Part shown: in pieces, positions 22,405 through 23,019 of the stretch
How the letters are laid out: every line of letters starts with the position of its first letter
How positions within the stretch are numbered: position 1 is the stretch's first letter
Assembly (NCBI GenBank): GCA_945906715.1
Contig: CAMDRK010000009.1
Location: 1-23,019, forward strand
Source of the DNA: Nitrospira lenta
GTDB lineage: Bacteria > Nitrospirota > Nitrospiria > Nitrospirales > Nitrospiraceae
DNA length: 23,019 nucleotides
Reading direction: 5' to 3'
Translations under genes and position numbers: made by a program
Notes under the pieces: model-generated
What the model saw: only the letters and a program-made list of their open reading frames with translations
Databases searched by the model: none
What the model was told of the DNA's origin: nothing

Positions 22405-23019
22405 TCAGGGCTTGTAATCCGTGTGTTCGGAGGGTTTACCCCCATGTGAGAACTGATGTATGAACGCGATCACCTGCCAGATCTGCTCTTCTGAGAGATA
22501 CGACTTCCAGGCCTTCATTGTCGTCTTTGGAACCCCTTCCGCCACTCGCCAAAACCAGTAGCTGTCTGAGAAACGGCTGGTGTTTTTTGGGTCACGAAGC
22601 CCTCCCCCACTTTTTACCTGTTGACCGTCCTTATGGCAACTGCGGCAGCCCTCCTGGGAATAAATCTGCCTTCCCTCCTCGATGATATTAGTATCTGTCC
22701 ACCAGCCAGCCGGCATATGTTTGTCGGCATAATCGGCTGGAACCGGACTCAATGTCATTAGTCCACCGGGGGCAGCCAGCTCGGGAGTCTTCGCACAGCG
22801 GAACCCGCCGTTGAAGTTGCGATACGCCGGTGACTCATAGGTGGGGGCCAACGGTATATTGAAATCCCGGCGCGTGGATCGCAGGTGCTCCGGAGCGAGG
22901 TCCCACGAGCCGCCCCGTAACACTCTGTATTTACCATTTCCCGGCCCCTTCGGGTTCTGAGGGGGGCTGGCCGCGTAATAGTCCGGGTCATACCAGTCGC
23001 TTACCCATTCCCAGACATT
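22405..23019 (-). CDS. FGE-like domain fused to c-type cytochrome, 5' end outside window
   Basis: The last 204 residues of a gene that starts beyond the right edge. The first part is the C-terminal half of a formylglycine-generating-enzyme/SUMF1-type domain: NVWEWVSDWYDPDYYA, RVLRGGSWDLAPEHLRSTRR and NGGFRCAKTPE. It lacks the paired cysteines that catalyse formylglycine formation in true FGE, so sulfatase activation is unlikely; a binding or non-classical role is inferred. After a linker comes a single class-I cytochrome c domain with haem motif CRSCH (codons 22633-22647) and a probable methionine ligand in VPKTTMKAWKSYLSEEQIW. The haem implies export to the periplasm, so a signal peptide should exist upstream. 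It is probably linked to respiratory electron transfer. Confidence 0.88.
   Translation of the reverse strand, partial: NVWEWVSDWYDPDYYAASPPQNPKGPGNGKYRVLRGGSWDLAPEHLRSTRRDFNIPLAPTYESPAYRNFNGGFRCAKTPELAAPGGLMTLSPVPADYADKHMPAGWWTDTNIIEEGRQIYSQEGCRSCHKDGQQVKSGGGLRDPKNTSRFSDSYWFWRVAEGVPKTTMKAWKSYLSEEQIWQVIAFIHQFSHGGKPSEHTDYKP

Overview
The window most likely comes from a Nitrospira-like bacterium (phylum Nitrospirota). This is inferred from gene content, not from a database match. The main evidence is a complex I (nuo) cluster with two nuoM genes and no nuoE, nuoF or nuoH, next to regulatory and envelope genes of a Gram-negative aerobe. All reading is by eye.

Layout. Positions 1-235 hold a possible gene tail running in from the left, two 12-bp direct repeats that resemble an insertion-sequence end, and a 14-bp hairpin. 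A minus-strand gene (236-1771) encodes a secreted OmpA/MotB-type peptidoglycan-binding protein. Its promoter is divergent from a second promoter that could drive a small unrecognised gene (1931-2149). Positions 2150-2296, just before nuoA, show no convincing promoter or structure. The nuo cluster fills 2297-16032 on the plus strand in the order A, B, C, D, G, I, J, K, L, M1, M2, N. It is followed by a three-gene phosphorelay set (16162-19739): a CHASE3 sensor kinase, a single-domain response regulator, and a receiver-kinase-receiver hybrid. After that come an exported phosphodiester-glycosidase-like protein with a clear promoter, a periplasmic rhodanese (minus), a small lipoprotein (plus), pyrE (minus), and the 3' part of a gene fusing a formylglycine-generating-enzyme-like domain to a c-type cytochrome domain (minus, cut by the window edge).

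How the genes work together. The Nuo proteins would form a membrane complex I with four antiporter-like subunits (L, M1, M2, N). The lateral helix of NuoL is about 25-29 residues longer than in ordinary NuoL, as expected if it spans an extra subunit. Without NuoE/F the electron partner is unlikely to be NADH through the usual module. Ferredoxin, including reverse electron flow from quinol to ferredoxin for the reductive TCA cycle, is a reasonable inference. Two unusual substitutions stand out: the TM7 lysine of NuoM2 is isoleucine, and the quinone-site tyrosine of NuoD is histidine.

The most unexpected structure is a family of imperfect inverted repeats built from tandem 7-bp (once 6-bp) units. 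They sit at the D-G, J-K and M2-N junctions of the operon and between the convergent lipoprotein and pyrE genes. Unit sequence differs at each locus while the architecture is kept. The units supply a ribosome-binding site, a stop codon and a protein tail to neighbouring nuo genes.
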